A stretch of 27,738 bases of DNA from Bacillota bacterium (GCA_030830185.1 JAURNN010000073.1:1-27738), one strand, 5' to 3'. Counted from the stretch's first letter, positions 7,942 to 16,006 are shown. Numbers and translations: made by a program. The notes: generated by a model not told the origin, from the sequence alone.

Positions 7942-9185
7942 TCTTTAAATTCAAAGGTTAACGTATCAATATAGACTGTGGCGCCATTTTTCGCGCCTTT
8001 TTTTCTTAATAAATCATCAACGCCAAGTGCTTTAAGTTGTCTTGCAAAACGTTTCGCACTTTCATCTTGAGTTAAATCAGTACGTTGATAAAGTTTTGTA
8101 ACTTGATCTCCAACAACTTCAAATACTTGATCACCTATGATATTAACTTCTGTAGGCACTTCTTCATCATCAAGAGTATATGTGACATGTGCATCAACAA
8201 GTGTTGTTAATGGAGGTAATGTTGTAACTAAAGCTACGAGTTGTTGTATAAGTACATCGATGTTTTCTTTTGTAAATGTCGATATAAATATAACATCATC
8301 CCCAAATATATGGTTAATTTTTTTACGGTCTTCTTCATCAAGTAGTTCAGATTTATTTACAACAAGTACTTCTTTACGATCAATTAAATTGGGATCATAA
8401 AGACGAAGTTCTTTAAGTATTGCTTCGTAATCATACTTATAAGATTCTCTTGTTGCGTCTAGTACATGAACAAAAACACGGCATCTTGATAAATGTTTTA
8501 AAAATTGAATTCCTAATCCTACCCCTAAATGTGCTTCTTCAATCAAACCAGGTAAATCAGCAACAGCAAAGTTTACATCATCATATTGAACCATTCCTAA
8601 AATAGGAGAGGTTGTTGTAAAAGGATAATCTGCTATTTTGGATCTCGCATTTGAGATCACAGAGACGATTGAAGACTTACCAACGCTTGGAAATCCAATG
8701 AATCCTACATCTGCAAGCACTTGTAGTTCGAGTTTAATGATATGGTGTTCACCAATATCCCCTTTTTCAGCATAATTAGGTGTTGGATTGGTTCCAGTTG
8801 CAAGTGAAATGTTTCCACGACCACCTTTGCCACCCTTTACGATCAGAAGCTCTTGACCATTTTCAGTAATATCTCCGATGATTTGGCCATCTGCTTTTTT
8901 AACGATTGTACCAAGTGGTACTTTGATGATGGTTGGTTCTCCCTGAGCACCAGTCATACCCTTTGATTGACCATCACTTCCATGTGATGCCTTAATATGT
9001 CTCATGTATCTAAATGGATAAAGCGTCGTCATCCCACTATCGCCTAAAAAGATGACATCGCCACCTTTACCTCCAGATCCACCCCATGGACCACCAAACT
9101 CCACATATTTCTCACGGCGGTATGCACACATCCCATTACCACCCTTACCACCTGTAACTTCTATTTTAATTTCATCAACAAACAT
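7938..9185 (-). CDS. obg: Obg family GTPase, ribosome assembly
   Basis: Essential GTPase that acts in 50S subunit maturation and stress signalling. The 415 residues show all three domains: the glycine-rich Obg fold (1-158, with many GG pairs such as GGSGGKGG), the G domain (about 159-325), and the C-terminal OCT domain (about 340-415). G1 is GFPSVGKSS (164-172) and G3 is DLPG (210-213). G4 reads NKSE (277-280) instead of NKxD, and G5 reads IST rather than ISA, both confirmed by reading the DNA. RBS GAGGG lies at 9191-9195. It follows rpmA after a terminator hairpin, so expression depends on readthrough or on a promoter I could not find. Confidence 0.96.
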   Translation of the reverse strand: MFVDEIKIEVTGGKGGNGMCAYRREKYVEFGGPWGGSGGKGGDVIFLGDSGMTTLYPFRYMRHIKASHGSDGQSKGMTGAQGEPTIIKVPLGTIVKKADGQIIGDITENGQELLIVKGGKGGRGNISLATGTNPTPNYAEKGDIGEHHIIKLELQVLADVGFIGFPSVGKSSIVSVISNARSKIADYPFTTTSPILGMVQYDDVNFAVADLPGLIEEAHLGVGLGIQFLKHLSRCRVFVHVLDATRESYKYDYEAILKELRLYDPNLIDRKEVLVVNKSELLDEEDRKKINHIFGDDVIFISTFTKENIDVLIQQLVALVTTLPPLTTLVDAHVTYTLDDEEVPTEVNIIGDQVFEVVGDQVTKLYQRTDLTQDESAKRFARQLKALGVDDLLRKKGAKNGATVYIDTLTFEFKD

Positions 9186-9201
9186 GTTTTCCCTCGATTA
9201 G

Positions 9202-9233
9202 AAAAAAAAGGATAACCACACGGATATCCTTTT
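9202..9233 (-). terminator. Intrinsic terminator between rpmA and obg
   Basis: On the minus strand AAAAGGATA (9233-9225 read backwards as TATCCTTTT on plus) pairs over a 10-nt loop with TATCCTTTT (9214-9206), a 9-bp stem running into a tract of eight T (to 9202). It would end the rplU-prp-rpmA transcript 11 nt after the rpmA stop. The obg ATG is only 16 nt beyond the T tract, leaving no room for a promoter downstream; obg probably lives on partial readthrough. Confidence 0.75.
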
Positions 9234-9244
9234 CAAATTTTTTA

Positions 9245-9523
9245 TTAGGCTGCGTACACTGAAACTTGAGTACGACTTCTTCCTTTACGTTCATACTTCA
9301 CTATACCAGTGACAGTTGTATATAACGTATCATCACTACCGCGTCTTACATTTTCACCTGGATGAACTTTTGTTCCACGTTGACGATATAAAATTGATCC
9401 GGCAGTTGCAAATTGTCCATCTGACAATTTCATACCTAATCTTTGTGAGTGTGAGTCACGTCCGTTACGTGAAGAACCCACTCCTTTTTTAGATGCAAAT
9501 AATTGTAATTGTAATGTTAGCAT
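9245..9523 (-). CDS. rpmA: Ribosomal protein bL27 with cleavable N-terminal extension
   Basis: Large-subunit protein whose N-terminal tail reaches the peptidyl transferase centre. The 92 residues begin MLTLQLQLF/ASKKG, which matches the firmicute L27 extension (for example MLKLNLQFF/ASKKG in Staphylococcus) that must be removed by the protease Prp before the tail can function. The rest is standard L27: GSSRNGRDSHSQRLG, ILYRQRGTKVHPGENVRRGSDDTLY. The start ATG directly follows the prp TAA, with GAGGAAG inside the prp 3' end as RBS. Cleavage is inferred from the conserved motif and the adjacent prp gene. Confidence 0.98.
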   Translation of the reverse strand: MLTLQLQLFASKKGVGSSRNGRDSHSQRLGMKLSDGQFATAGSILYRQRGTKVHPGENVRRGSDDTLYTTVTGIVKYERKGRSRTQVSVYAA

Positions 9524-9832
9524 TTAAGCTTCCTCGCTTTCTTTCCATAACACATGACTCGGATAGGCAGTTTTAATATCTTCAATTGCCTTTTTAAAGA
9601 CATGATAGATATAATGGTGTGCTTCTTTAAAGTCATGAACCGTAATTGTTAATTGACCTTCATTTAAAATGGATGTTGTTTGAGTCACTTGCTCAAACAA
9701 ATTGGCTGTCATAATACTTGCAGTTGAAACACCTGCACATACGATATCTTCACCTTTTGGTGCAAATAATGCATGGCCTTTAATATCAAGTATCAATGTT
9801 TGACCTTGACGTGTTACTTCTATCTTGATCAT
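9524..9832 (-). CDS. prp: Ribosomal-processing cysteine protease Prp
   Basis: Cytoplasmic cysteine protease that trims the N-terminal extension of L27. The 102 residues contain the family's catalytic pair, His20 in KGHA and Cys32 in DIVCAGVS, at the usual 12-residue spacing. Formerly annotated YsxB/DUF464. It sits between rplU and rpmA as in most Firmicutes, sharing ATGA with the rplU stop and abutting the rpmA start, which keeps protease and substrate in one transcript. Confidence 0.96.
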   Translation of the reverse strand: MIKIEVTRQGQTLILDIKGHALFAPKGEDIVCAGVSTASIMTANLFEQVTQTTSILNEGQLTITVHDFKEAHHYIYHVFKKAIEDIKTAYPSHVLWKESEEA

Positions 9833-10140
9833 TCGCCTAAGATTTGGTTAATTAATACTTTTGTATATGCTTGACGGTGTCCTTGTTTACGACGGTAGTT
9901 TTTACGTTTCTTATATTTAAAAACAATAATTTTCTTACCACGTCCGTGTTTAACAACACTACCTACAACTTTTGCACCTTCAACATAAGGAACACCAATA
10001 AGTGTTTTCTTACCTGAAAGTTGTAATACTCTATCAAAAGTTACAGATTCGTTATCGTTGGCTTCTAATTTTTCAATATAAATTTCTTGACCAACTTCAA
10101 CGCGAACTTGTTTACCGCCAGTTTCTATAATGGCATACAT
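9829..10140 (-). CDS. rplU: Ribosomal protein bL21
   Basis: 23S rRNA-binding protein of the large subunit. The 103 residues match the family: start MYAIIETGGKQVRVE, central VGSVVKHGRGKKIIVFKYKKRKNYRRKQGHRQ (the signature basic loop) and C-terminal YTKVLINQI. It is first in rplU-prp-rpmA, behind a TTGACT/TAAAAT promoter and a structured leader of about 84 nt. RBS AAAGGAGG (10149-10156) is the strongest in the window, as expected for a ribosomal protein. Confidence 0.98.
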   Translation of the reverse strand: MYAIIETGGKQVRVEVGQEIYIEKLEANDNESVTFDRVLQLSGKKTLIGVPYVEGAKVVGSVVKHGRGKKIIVFKYKKRKNYRRKQGHRQAYTKVLINQILGE

Positions 10141-10224
10141 GTCGAATTCCTCCTTTAGTTTTTTGAAGTCACACTATTACGGTAGTCATAAGACATTTAA
10201 AAACCGGTTCTACGTGGAACGACC
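10141..10224 (-). promoter_or_regulatory. Structured 5' leader of rplU, probable L21 leader
   Basis: The transcript from the promoter at 10231-10259 has about 84 nt before the rplU ATG. It can form a first hairpin, GUUC-cacgua-GAAC, and a second irregular stem starting GUCUUAUGACUA and closing UAGUGUGAC, then a short linker and AAAGGAGG (10149-10156). Length, two-stem layout and position resemble the L21 leader family of Firmicutes, which is thought to let L21 repress its own operon. Assignment rests on position and visible pairing, not on a covariance search. Confidence 0.5.
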
Positions 10225-10230
10225 TATTAC

Positions 10231-10259
10231 ATTTTACTTATTTTTATTTCAAAAGTCAA
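10231..10259 (-). promoter_or_regulatory. Sigma-A promoter of rplU-prp-rpmA
   Basis: TTGACT (10254-10259) and TAAAAT (10231-10236) stand 17 bp apart on the minus strand, close to the consensus. The -35 lies only 3 nt past the stop codon of the upstream permease gene, and no terminator separates the two, so readthrough from the nup operon could add to rplU transcription. Confidence 0.85.
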
Positions 10260-10262
10260 TAC

Positions 10263-11222
10263 TTAACGCTTACCTTGATCATAAACTTGACCAAGTGCTT
10301 TAGGTGCTCTAGAATTTTTAGAGAAAAAGGCTAAAATAATGAGTGTAAATACATAAGGCAACATCACATAAAATTCACGATCTAAATCTAAATCACGCAA
10401 AATAGGTATGACTGAATAGGATGAGCCTAAGATTCTTAAAAATCCAAAGAATAATGCACCAAATAATACATAGGTTGGTTTCCAATTACCAAAAATCAGT
10501 AATGCAATCGCTAAAAATCCAAAACCTGCAACGGTTGCTGCATATTCAGTCGATGATGAAATGACAAAGATACTTCCACCCATCCCTGCAAGTGCTCCTG
10601 ATATCATGACAGCGATAAAACGGTATTTATATATATTGATTCCTAAAGCATCTGCTGCTTGAGGATTTTCTCCCATCGCATTAATACGTAATCCAAACTG
10701 TGTTTTGTTTAAAATATATCTGGCAATAAAAAATAAAAGAATGACAATATAAAATGAGATAAATACACGAGTGAAAAATAATTCACCTATAATCGGTATT
10801 TGCGATAATAATGGAATTTCAGCAATTCTGAATCGTGTCGTAAATTGTATTTGTGATCCTCCACCTTGTAATAAACGTGCAACATAAATTGCAAACGCAG
10901 GTGCAAACAAATTGAGTGCAGTTGCACTTATAATTTGATTGGCTTTCAATTGAATGGATGCATACGCATGTAGCATTGCATAAAGTGCGCCAAAGATTGC
11001 ACTGACAACTAATACAATAATAAATAAGAGTTGAGGTGGAATACCAATGCCTTCAATTAGGGCAAGTGTGCCAATTCCTACAAAGCCACCAAAAATCATA
11101 ATTCCTTCAAGCGCGATATTCGTAACACCACTACGCTCTGCAAACATACCGCCTAGTGCGACCATTAGTAAGACGGTTGCTGGAATATAAGTTTCTTGAA
11201 TGAGTTGATAAATTAAGCTCAT
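10263..11222 (-). CDS. nupQ: Nucleoside ABC transporter permease (NupQ/YufQ type)
   Basis: One of two membrane subunits of a BMP-type ABC importer. The 319 residues are mostly hydrophobic helices of the BPD_transp_2 family. Recognisable stretches are the start GGMFAERSGVTNIALEGIM, the cytoplasmic coupling loop INAMGENPQAADALGIN (contacts the ATPase), and ALAGMGGSIFV. It shares ATGA with the preceding permease gene and ends the nup operon. By homology to Bacillus subtilis NupNOPQ it would import purine nucleosides such as guanosine; substrate is inference. Confidence 0.92.
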   Translation of the reverse strand: MSLIYQLIQETYIPATVLLMVALGGMFAERSGVTNIALEGIMIFGGFVGIGTLALIEGIGIPPQLLFIIVLVVSAIFGALYAMLHAYASIQLKANQIISATALNLFAPAFAIYVARLLQGGGSQIQFTTRFRIAEIPLLSQIPIIGELFFTRVFISFYIVILLFFIARYILNKTQFGLRINAMGENPQAADALGINIYKYRFIAVMISGALAGMGGSIFVISSSTEYAATVAGFGFLAIALLIFGNWKPTYVLFGALFFGFLRILGSSYSVIPILRDLDLDREFYVMLPYVFTLIILAFFSKNSRAPKALGQVYDQGKR

Positions 11223-12283
11223 GAGGCCACCTCATCTTTTTTCTTTTTGAATCGTTTAAATAACTTAGGAAGCACAGCTGATATTGCAGACACATAAATA
11301 ATGACTGAAATAATAATGTCAACGACTTGAGGAACAAAACCATAGATTTGCATGTAAAAACCACCTTGTCTCAAGTGACTTAAAAACAATCCAGCAAATA
11401 ACGCACCAATTGGCTCTCCTAATCCAAGTAGTGCAACAGAAATGCCATCAAATCCTTCAACAAATATGGTATAGGCAATCGAGATTGTTTTTCCTGATAC
11501 CAAATACGCAACAGATCCTGCAAGACCTGCAAACCCTCCAGCAATTGCAAAGGATGTAGTAATATTTTTCTTTGTATTCATCCCTGCATAAAGTGCTGCA
11601 TCTCTAGAAAAACCAGTTGCTCTAAGTTCAAAGCCCAGTGTTGTACGATGGATAATCACATGCGATAAGATTGCAATGACAACTGCAATCCCAAAACCAA
11701 TATTCGCAGTAGAATTTGGAAATAATCCAAGTGATGGTAATATTGCAGTTGGTAAAATTGCACTTGATCGCGCTGCATCGGCATTGTAAATATTACTACG
11801 AATCAGTATAATTAATAAATTCGCAGCAATATAATTCATCATAATTGAAGTGACAACTTCATTGACATTTCGTAATGCTTTTAATAATCCAATGACAAGT
11901 CCCCAGACCATACCACCAAATATTCCACCTAATAACGCGACAATGACATGAATACCCGCAGGTAAATTCCATAATACGCCAATATGAAGTGATACATATG
12001 CACCCATCATCATTTGACCAGATGCACCAATATTAAACAAGCCTGTTTTAAATGCAAATGCAACAGCTAGTCCTGTCAAAATGATTGGTGCTGCACCATA
12101 TAACGTATTACCAATCCCAGATGATCCTTGATTGAGTCCACCGGCAATCAGTTGCAAAAACGCAGGTACACTTTGAAGTGGATTAAATGCTAACATAACT
12201 AAAAAGCCCATTAAAAGGCCAATTGCAATAGCAATGAATGAAGGTTTTGCAAGTTCAAATACTTTTTTTAGTTGTGTTTTCAT
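11219..12283 (-). CDS. nupP: Nucleoside ABC transporter permease (NupP/YufP type)
   Basis: Second, longer membrane subunit of the importer (354 aa, BPD_transp_2 family). Features: a cytoplasmic basic N-terminus, then hydrophobic spans; the conserved GLAVAFAFKTGLFNIGASGQM block (family hallmark, about 71-91), the coupling loop LRATGFSRDAALYAGMN, and a very basic tail KLFKRFKKKKDE. It overlaps both neighbours by 4 nt, so ATPase and permeases should be made in fixed proportion. Confidence 0.93.
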   Translation of the reverse strand: MKTQLKKVFELAKPSFIAIAIGLLMGFLVMLAFNPLQSVPAFLQLIAGGLNQGSSGIGNTLYGAAPIILTGLAVAFAFKTGLFNIGASGQMMMGAYVSLHIGVLWNLPAGIHVIVALLGGIFGGMVWGLVIGLLKALRNVNEVVTSIMMNYIAANLLIILIRSNIYNADAARSSAILPTAILPSLGLFPNSTANIGFGIAVVIAILSHVIIHRTTLGFELRATGFSRDAALYAGMNTKKNITTSFAIAGGFAGLAGSVAYLVSGKTISIAYTIFVEGFDGISVALLGLGEPIGALFAGLFLSHLRQGGFYMQIYGFVPQVVDIIISVIIYVSAISAVLPKLFKRFKKKKDEVAS

Positions 12284-13809
12284 ACGTGACCCCTTTTGGC
12301 ACCAGACATATAAAGACCAAGTTCTTGTTGTGTGGTTGTTTTTGGATTAAAACTACCCACGATTTCTCCCTCATACATCACTAAAATACGGTCTGAAAGT
12401 TTCATGATTTCATCAAGTTCAAGTGAAAATAATAAAACACCTTTATTTGTTTCTCTTGTTTTTAAGAGTTGACCATGAATGTATTCAATGGCACCAACAT
12501 CAAGCCCACGTGTTGGTTGTACTGCAATCATTAAATCATGCGTTTTACTCATTTCACGTGCGACAATCGCTTTTTGTTGGTTACCACCACTCATACTTCT
12601 TACTGTTGTTGTTGCGCCTTGCTCAGACCTTATATCAAATTGCTCTATTAGAGCATCGGCATGAGTTTTTATCTTATCTTTTTTTAAAAAGTTTTTATTT
12701 TGAAATTCATGTTTATAGTATTCTTGAATCATTAAATTGGATTGAAGATCAAAATCTAAGACAACACCATATTTTTGTCTATCTTCTGGAATATGAGAGA
12801 TGCCTTTTTCATATCTTGTTCGAATAGAATCTTTGGTGATATCTTCACCGTTTAATATGACCTGACCTTCTTTTACTGGTAACATTCCCGTGAGGGCATA
12901 CACACATTCAGTTTGTCCGTTACCATCAATACCAGCAATACCAACGATTTCACCTTTATAAACATCAAGTGATAGCTTTTTAATTACTTCTTGTGTGCCT
13001 TTTAAAACAGTGAGCTCTTTCACTTCAAAAACTTTCTCAGTAGCTTGAACAGATTTTTTGTCGACTTCAAAAGAAACATTTCGACCAACCATTAAATCCG
13101 CCATATCTTGCGTGCTTACTTTTGATACGTCATGAACACCAACTTGTTGACCACGTCTTAAAATGGTCACGCGATTAGCAACTGCTTTGATTTCATTAAG
13201 TTTATGCGTAATTAATATAATGGTTTTGCCTTCTTTAACAAAGTTTCTCATGATATTCATGAGTTCTTCAATCTCTTGAGGCGTTAACACAGCAGTTGGT
13301 TCATCAAAAATTAAGATATCAGCGTCACGATATAGCATTTTAAGGATTTCAACACGTTGTTGTTGTCCTACCGTTAAATCTTTAATGCGTGTATCTAAAT
13401 CTAAATTTAAATGATATGCATCAATGATTTTGATGAGTTTTTCTTTTGCATGTGCATAATTGATACGATTGAATCGTCCAGTATCTTCGACACCTAAAAT
13501 GATATTATCTAGGACAGAAAATGTTTCAACTAATTTGAAGTGTTGATGCACCATCCCAATATTAAGAGCATTGGCATCATTTGGGTTATGAATGTCTACT
13601 TTTGAACCATCAATTTTAATCTCGCCTTCATCAGGTACATATAAACCAAATAAAATCGACATTAAAGTTGACTTTCCAGCACCATTCTCACCAAGTATGG
13701 CATGAATTTCTTGAGGATAAACTTGTAAAGTTACATGATCATTTGCAGTTAAAGTACCAAAGCGTTTGGTAATATTTAACATTTCTATTTTGTAAGTCTG
13801 TTTATTCAT
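12280..13809 (-). CDS. nupO: Nucleoside ABC transporter ATPase with two nucleotide-binding domains (NupO/YufO type)
   Basis: Energises the importer on the cytoplasmic face. The 509 residues hold two ATP-binding cassettes. The first is canonical: Walker A GENGAGKST, signature LTVGQQQRV, Walker B DILIFDEPTAVLTP, H-loop ITHK. The second is degenerate in the way usual for this subfamily: GIDGNGQTE replaces Walker A, signature MSGGNQQKA is kept, and the Walker B region reads IAVQPTRGLD. RBS AAGGAG at 13815-13820. The gene lies 74 nt after the lipoprotein gene, separated by a strong terminator hairpin, so it is probably transcribed at a fraction of the lipoprotein level. Confidence 0.95.
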   Translation of the reverse strand: MNKQTYKIEMLNITKRFGTLTANDHVTLQVYPQEIHAILGENGAGKSTLMSILFGLYVPDEGEIKIDGSKVDIHNPNDANALNIGMVHQHFKLVETFSVLDNIILGVEDTGRFNRINYAHAKEKLIKIIDAYHLNLDLDTRIKDLTVGQQQRVEILKMLYRDADILIFDEPTAVLTPQEIEELMNIMRNFVKEGKTIILITHKLNEIKAVANRVTILRRGQQVGVHDVSKVSTQDMADLMVGRNVSFEVDKKSVQATEKVFEVKELTVLKGTQEVIKKLSLDVYKGEIVGIAGIDGNGQTECVYALTGMLPVKEGQVILNGEDITKDSIRTRYEKGISHIPEDRQKYGVVLDFDLQSNLMIQEYYKHEFQNKNFLKKDKIKTHADALIEQFDIRSEQGATTTVRSMSGGNQQKAIVAREMSKTHDLMIAVQPTRGLDVGAIEYIHGQLLKTRETNKGVLLFSLELDEIMKLSDRILVMYEGEIVGSFNPKTTTQQELGLYMSGAKRGHV

Positions 13810-13828
13810 GACCGCTCCTTTACTTGAG

Positions 13829-13859
13829 AAAAAGGGGAAAGAATGTTTCTTTCCCCTTT
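13829..13859 (-). terminator. Internal terminator/attenuator between the BMP lipoprotein gene and nupO
   Basis: A perfect 13-bp inverted repeat (13831-13843 and 13847-13859, arm AAAGGGGAAAGAA) with a 3-nt loop, ending on the minus strand in CCCC followed by five T. It lies between the lipoprotein stop and the nupO RBS. No new promoter is visible after it, so it most likely lets only part of the transcripts through, giving excess binding protein over transporter, as in many ABC import operons. The stem could also protect the upstream mRNA 3' end. Confidence 0.82.
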
Positions 13860-13883
13860 ACCAAGTTGTAAATTAAAATATAA

Positions 13884-14981
13884 TTAGCTAGCTGGATTAA
13901 TTTTAGCTAGTAATGCTGCAGCATCTGAACCATAACCAAGTGCGGTTAAGAATGCTGTTAATTCTGCTGGTGCAAATGGAACAACAACTGTACCATCAAC
14001 AATGTCAGCTAAGATTGCATTGTATTGAGCTTCGGTAAATGTATTAAAACGGAAAGAATCACCTAATGGTAATGCAACTGCATCTTCAGCAGCACCTAGC
14101 ACTAATGTTTCTCCACCTTCGAATGTGCCATCAACATAATCTTGTAATGCTTGTTGAACAACAACACCTAAAGCTTTCATTGCTGAAGTAATAACTGATG
14201 CAGATTGTGCAGCTTGATCAACGTCAACACCGACAACAAATTTACCAGTAGCTTCATCTGCTGCTGCCATGACTGAGTTACCAGCACCACCAGCTGCGAC
14301 GTGAATAACTTCAACACCAGCTGTAAACCATGCTGCTGCTTTTGCTTTATGAGCATCATCAGGTGCAAATCCACCTAAGTAGTCATAGTAAGCAGGATCA
14401 AATCCCCATGTAGTTGCACCAAGTTCATTTGCTGCATAGTATGCACCAGCAACATAACCTAAACCAAAACGTACAACAGCAGGAACTGCAATTCCACCCA
14501 TAAATCCTAATTCTCTGAATCCTTCCATAACTGATGCGTATCCAGCTAAGAATCCTGATTCATTTTCTCTAAATAAAATTGAACGTGTGTTTGATGCAAC
14601 ATTAAATGTTGTATAATCCCCAGGATGAGGAACACCATCAATTAAAACAAAAATTACATCTGGATATTTTGTTTGTGCTGTATAAACAGCTGGTTCGAAT
14701 AAGAATCCAGGTGTTACAACAACTTTTGCACCAGCTGCAACTGCTAAATCAATTGCTGCAACATATGCATCATCAGATACTTCTGTTGGTTTGTAGTATT
14801 TGTATGTTAAGTTGTTTTCTTCTGCAAACTCAACAATACCTTCCCATGTACCTTGGTTAAATGACTTATCGTCAATATCACCAGCATCTGTAACCATTGC
14901 AATCTCGTAAGTTTGTGCTTCACAAGATGCAAGTGACACAACACCAGCGAGTAAAACAAATAATACTAAAAGTTTTTTCAT
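13884..14981 (-). CDS. nupN: BMP family lipoprotein, nucleoside-binding component of the ABC importer
   Basis: Substrate-binding protein tethered to the outer face of the membrane. The 365 residues start with a lipoprotein signal (MKKLLVLFVLLAGVVS) and lipobox LASC, lipidated at Cys20. The mature part opens with the Bmp/Med hallmark YEIAMVTDAGDIDDKSFNQ and continues with VVVTPGFLF, ESGFLAGYAS and GGIAVPAVVRFGLGY. It is the first gene of the nup operon with its own promoter and a strong RBS (GGAGG, 14989-14993). Relatives bind purine nucleosides; in a nucleotide-auxotrophic mollicute this would be a major uptake route, which is inference. Confidence 0.95.
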   Translation of the reverse strand: MKKLLVLFVLLAGVVSLASCEAQTYEIAMVTDAGDIDDKSFNQGTWEGIVEFAEENNLTYKYYKPTEVSDDAYVAAIDLAVAAGAKVVVTPGFLFEPAVYTAQTKYPDVIFVLIDGVPHPGDYTTFNVASNTRSILFRENESGFLAGYASVMEGFRELGFMGGIAVPAVVRFGLGYVAGAYYAANELGATTWGFDPAYYDYLGGFAPDDAHKAKAAAWFTAGVEVIHVAAGGAGNSVMAAADEATGKFVVGVDVDQAAQSASVITSAMKALGVVVQQALQDYVDGTFEGGETLVLGAAEDAVALPLGDSFRFNTFTEAQYNAILADIVDGTVVVPFAPAELTAFLTALGYGSDAAALLAKINPAS

Positions 14982-15020
14982 CCCTTTTCCTCCTATTTTT
15001 TGGGCGTTTGCCTTATAAGT

Positions 15021-15049
15021 ATTTTACTTTTATAAGTTGTAAAAAGCAA
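15021..15049 (-). promoter_or_regulatory. Promoter of the nup operon
   Basis: TTGCTT (15044-15049) and TAAAAT (15021-15026) are 17 bp apart on the minus strand. The 5' untranslated region would be only about 30 nt, too short for a purine riboswitch, so none is called. The preceding DUF697 gene has no visible terminator. Confidence 0.72.
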
Positions 15050-15069
15050 GTATATAAACTGTAAATTTT

Positions 15070-15987
15070 TTATACACTTTCATTAGGCGTTTTTTTTGGT
15101 TTAAACATATTGAATATTTTACTTGGGAAAATGGCAAGACCCTCTGCAACAACTTGAGGTGTTAAGGCTGCTGCTTCTAATAAAGCCGTTTTTCTAATTG
15201 CATTTTGAGTAAGCTCTTTTGAGGTTGTAAATAAATATTCTCTTGTCACAATTCCAATACGTAAAGTAAGTAATGCATTCGAAATTCCTTGAGTCACTGA
15301 AGAAATAAAAGGTTTGATGAGTGGAATTTCAGATAATGAATTCATTGTTGATTGCGGTAGGACGTCAGAAATATCTAAATTTTCTAAGCCTTCAGCAACT
15401 AATGCTGTCGTGATCACATTGACAGAAAGTTTAGCAAGTTGCTGATAACTTGGTCTAAAGCCTGATAATTCAACAAGTTCTTTGATCATACGTAGATTGA
15501 CATGCATAATTGTTATAAAGTCGAGTCGCCCATTTTGCGAAATTGCGGTTGACACCATGACAGTTTTCGCATGATGACGCATACGTTTTGCCATTTCTTT
15601 TTTAATTGGACCTTGATATATTTTAGATAATACGGGTATGAGGGCTTTTCCATCATGAAGTGAACTTTTTATGTTTGTTTTATCTTCTTCAGATACAAAA
15701 TCATAATTTAAAATACGTCTTGCACTTTGTCTAAGTAATCTTAAATTCGATCCTTCATCAAGTGATGTTTGAATATTAAATGTTTGCTTAATTAAAATTA
15801 CATACAAAGGTCGAATTAATAATATGAAAACAAGGATCAACACAAGTCCATAAAAACCATACGCAATATATGGATGAATGGTTTGAAGTCGGTCACCTAC
15901 ATCTAACACGGATGACAGTAACATGAGTAAAAATAAGATGATAAACCCTAAAGCTAATGTAAACCAAAAATATTGTCTTTTTTTCAT
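15070..15987 (-). CDS. DUF697/YcjF-type membrane protein
   Basis: Function unknown. The 305 residues begin with two transmembrane spans (about 7-27 and 40-66), followed by a cytoplasmic helical domain. The C-terminal half resembles DUF697: NVITTALVAEGLENL, SSVTQGISNALLTLRIGIVTREY (with the TLRIG motif), and KTALLEAAALTPQV. DUF697 domains are often fused to, or encoded beside, Era-like or YcjX-type GTPases; here no GTPase is fused or adjacent, though obg and engB are elsewhere in the window. RBS GAGGAT lies at 15995-16000, and it has its own extended -10 promoter overlapping the end of radC. Assignment to DUF697 is from remembered motif pattern. Confidence 0.78.
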   Translation of the reverse strand: MKKRQYFWFTLALGFIILFLLMLLSSVLDVGDRLQTIHPYIAYGFYGLVLILVFILLIRPLYVILIKQTFNIQTSLDEGSNLRLLRQSARRILNYDFVSEEDKTNIKSSLHDGKALIPVLSKIYQGPIKKEMAKRMRHHAKTVMVSTAISQNGRLDFITIMHVNLRMIKELVELSGFRPSYQQLAKLSVNVITTALVAEGLENLDISDVLPQSTMNSLSEIPLIKPFISSVTQGISNALLTLRIGIVTREYLFTTSKELTQNAIRKTALLEAAALTPQVVAEGLAIFPSKIFNMFKPKKTPNESV

Positions 15988-16006
15988 TTTTCACATCCTC
16001 AAAACT

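Noticed and set aside
8137..8400. Ser/Thr-rich plus-strand reading frame inside obg
   Set aside because: Antisense shadow of conserved obg codons; no promoter or RBS.
12423..12827. 134-residue plus-strand reading frame inside nupO
   Set aside because: Antisense shadow of a well conserved ATPase gene, with low-complexity Leu/His-rich product and no RBS.
14606..14860. Leu/Gln/His-rich plus-strand reading frame inside the BMP lipoprotein gene
   Set aside because: Shadow frame; composition is an artefact of the reverse complement.
15001..15018. GGC-AAAC-GCC inverted repeat between nup promoter and start as an operator or riboswitch
   Set aside because: Only three base pairs; too short to support a call.
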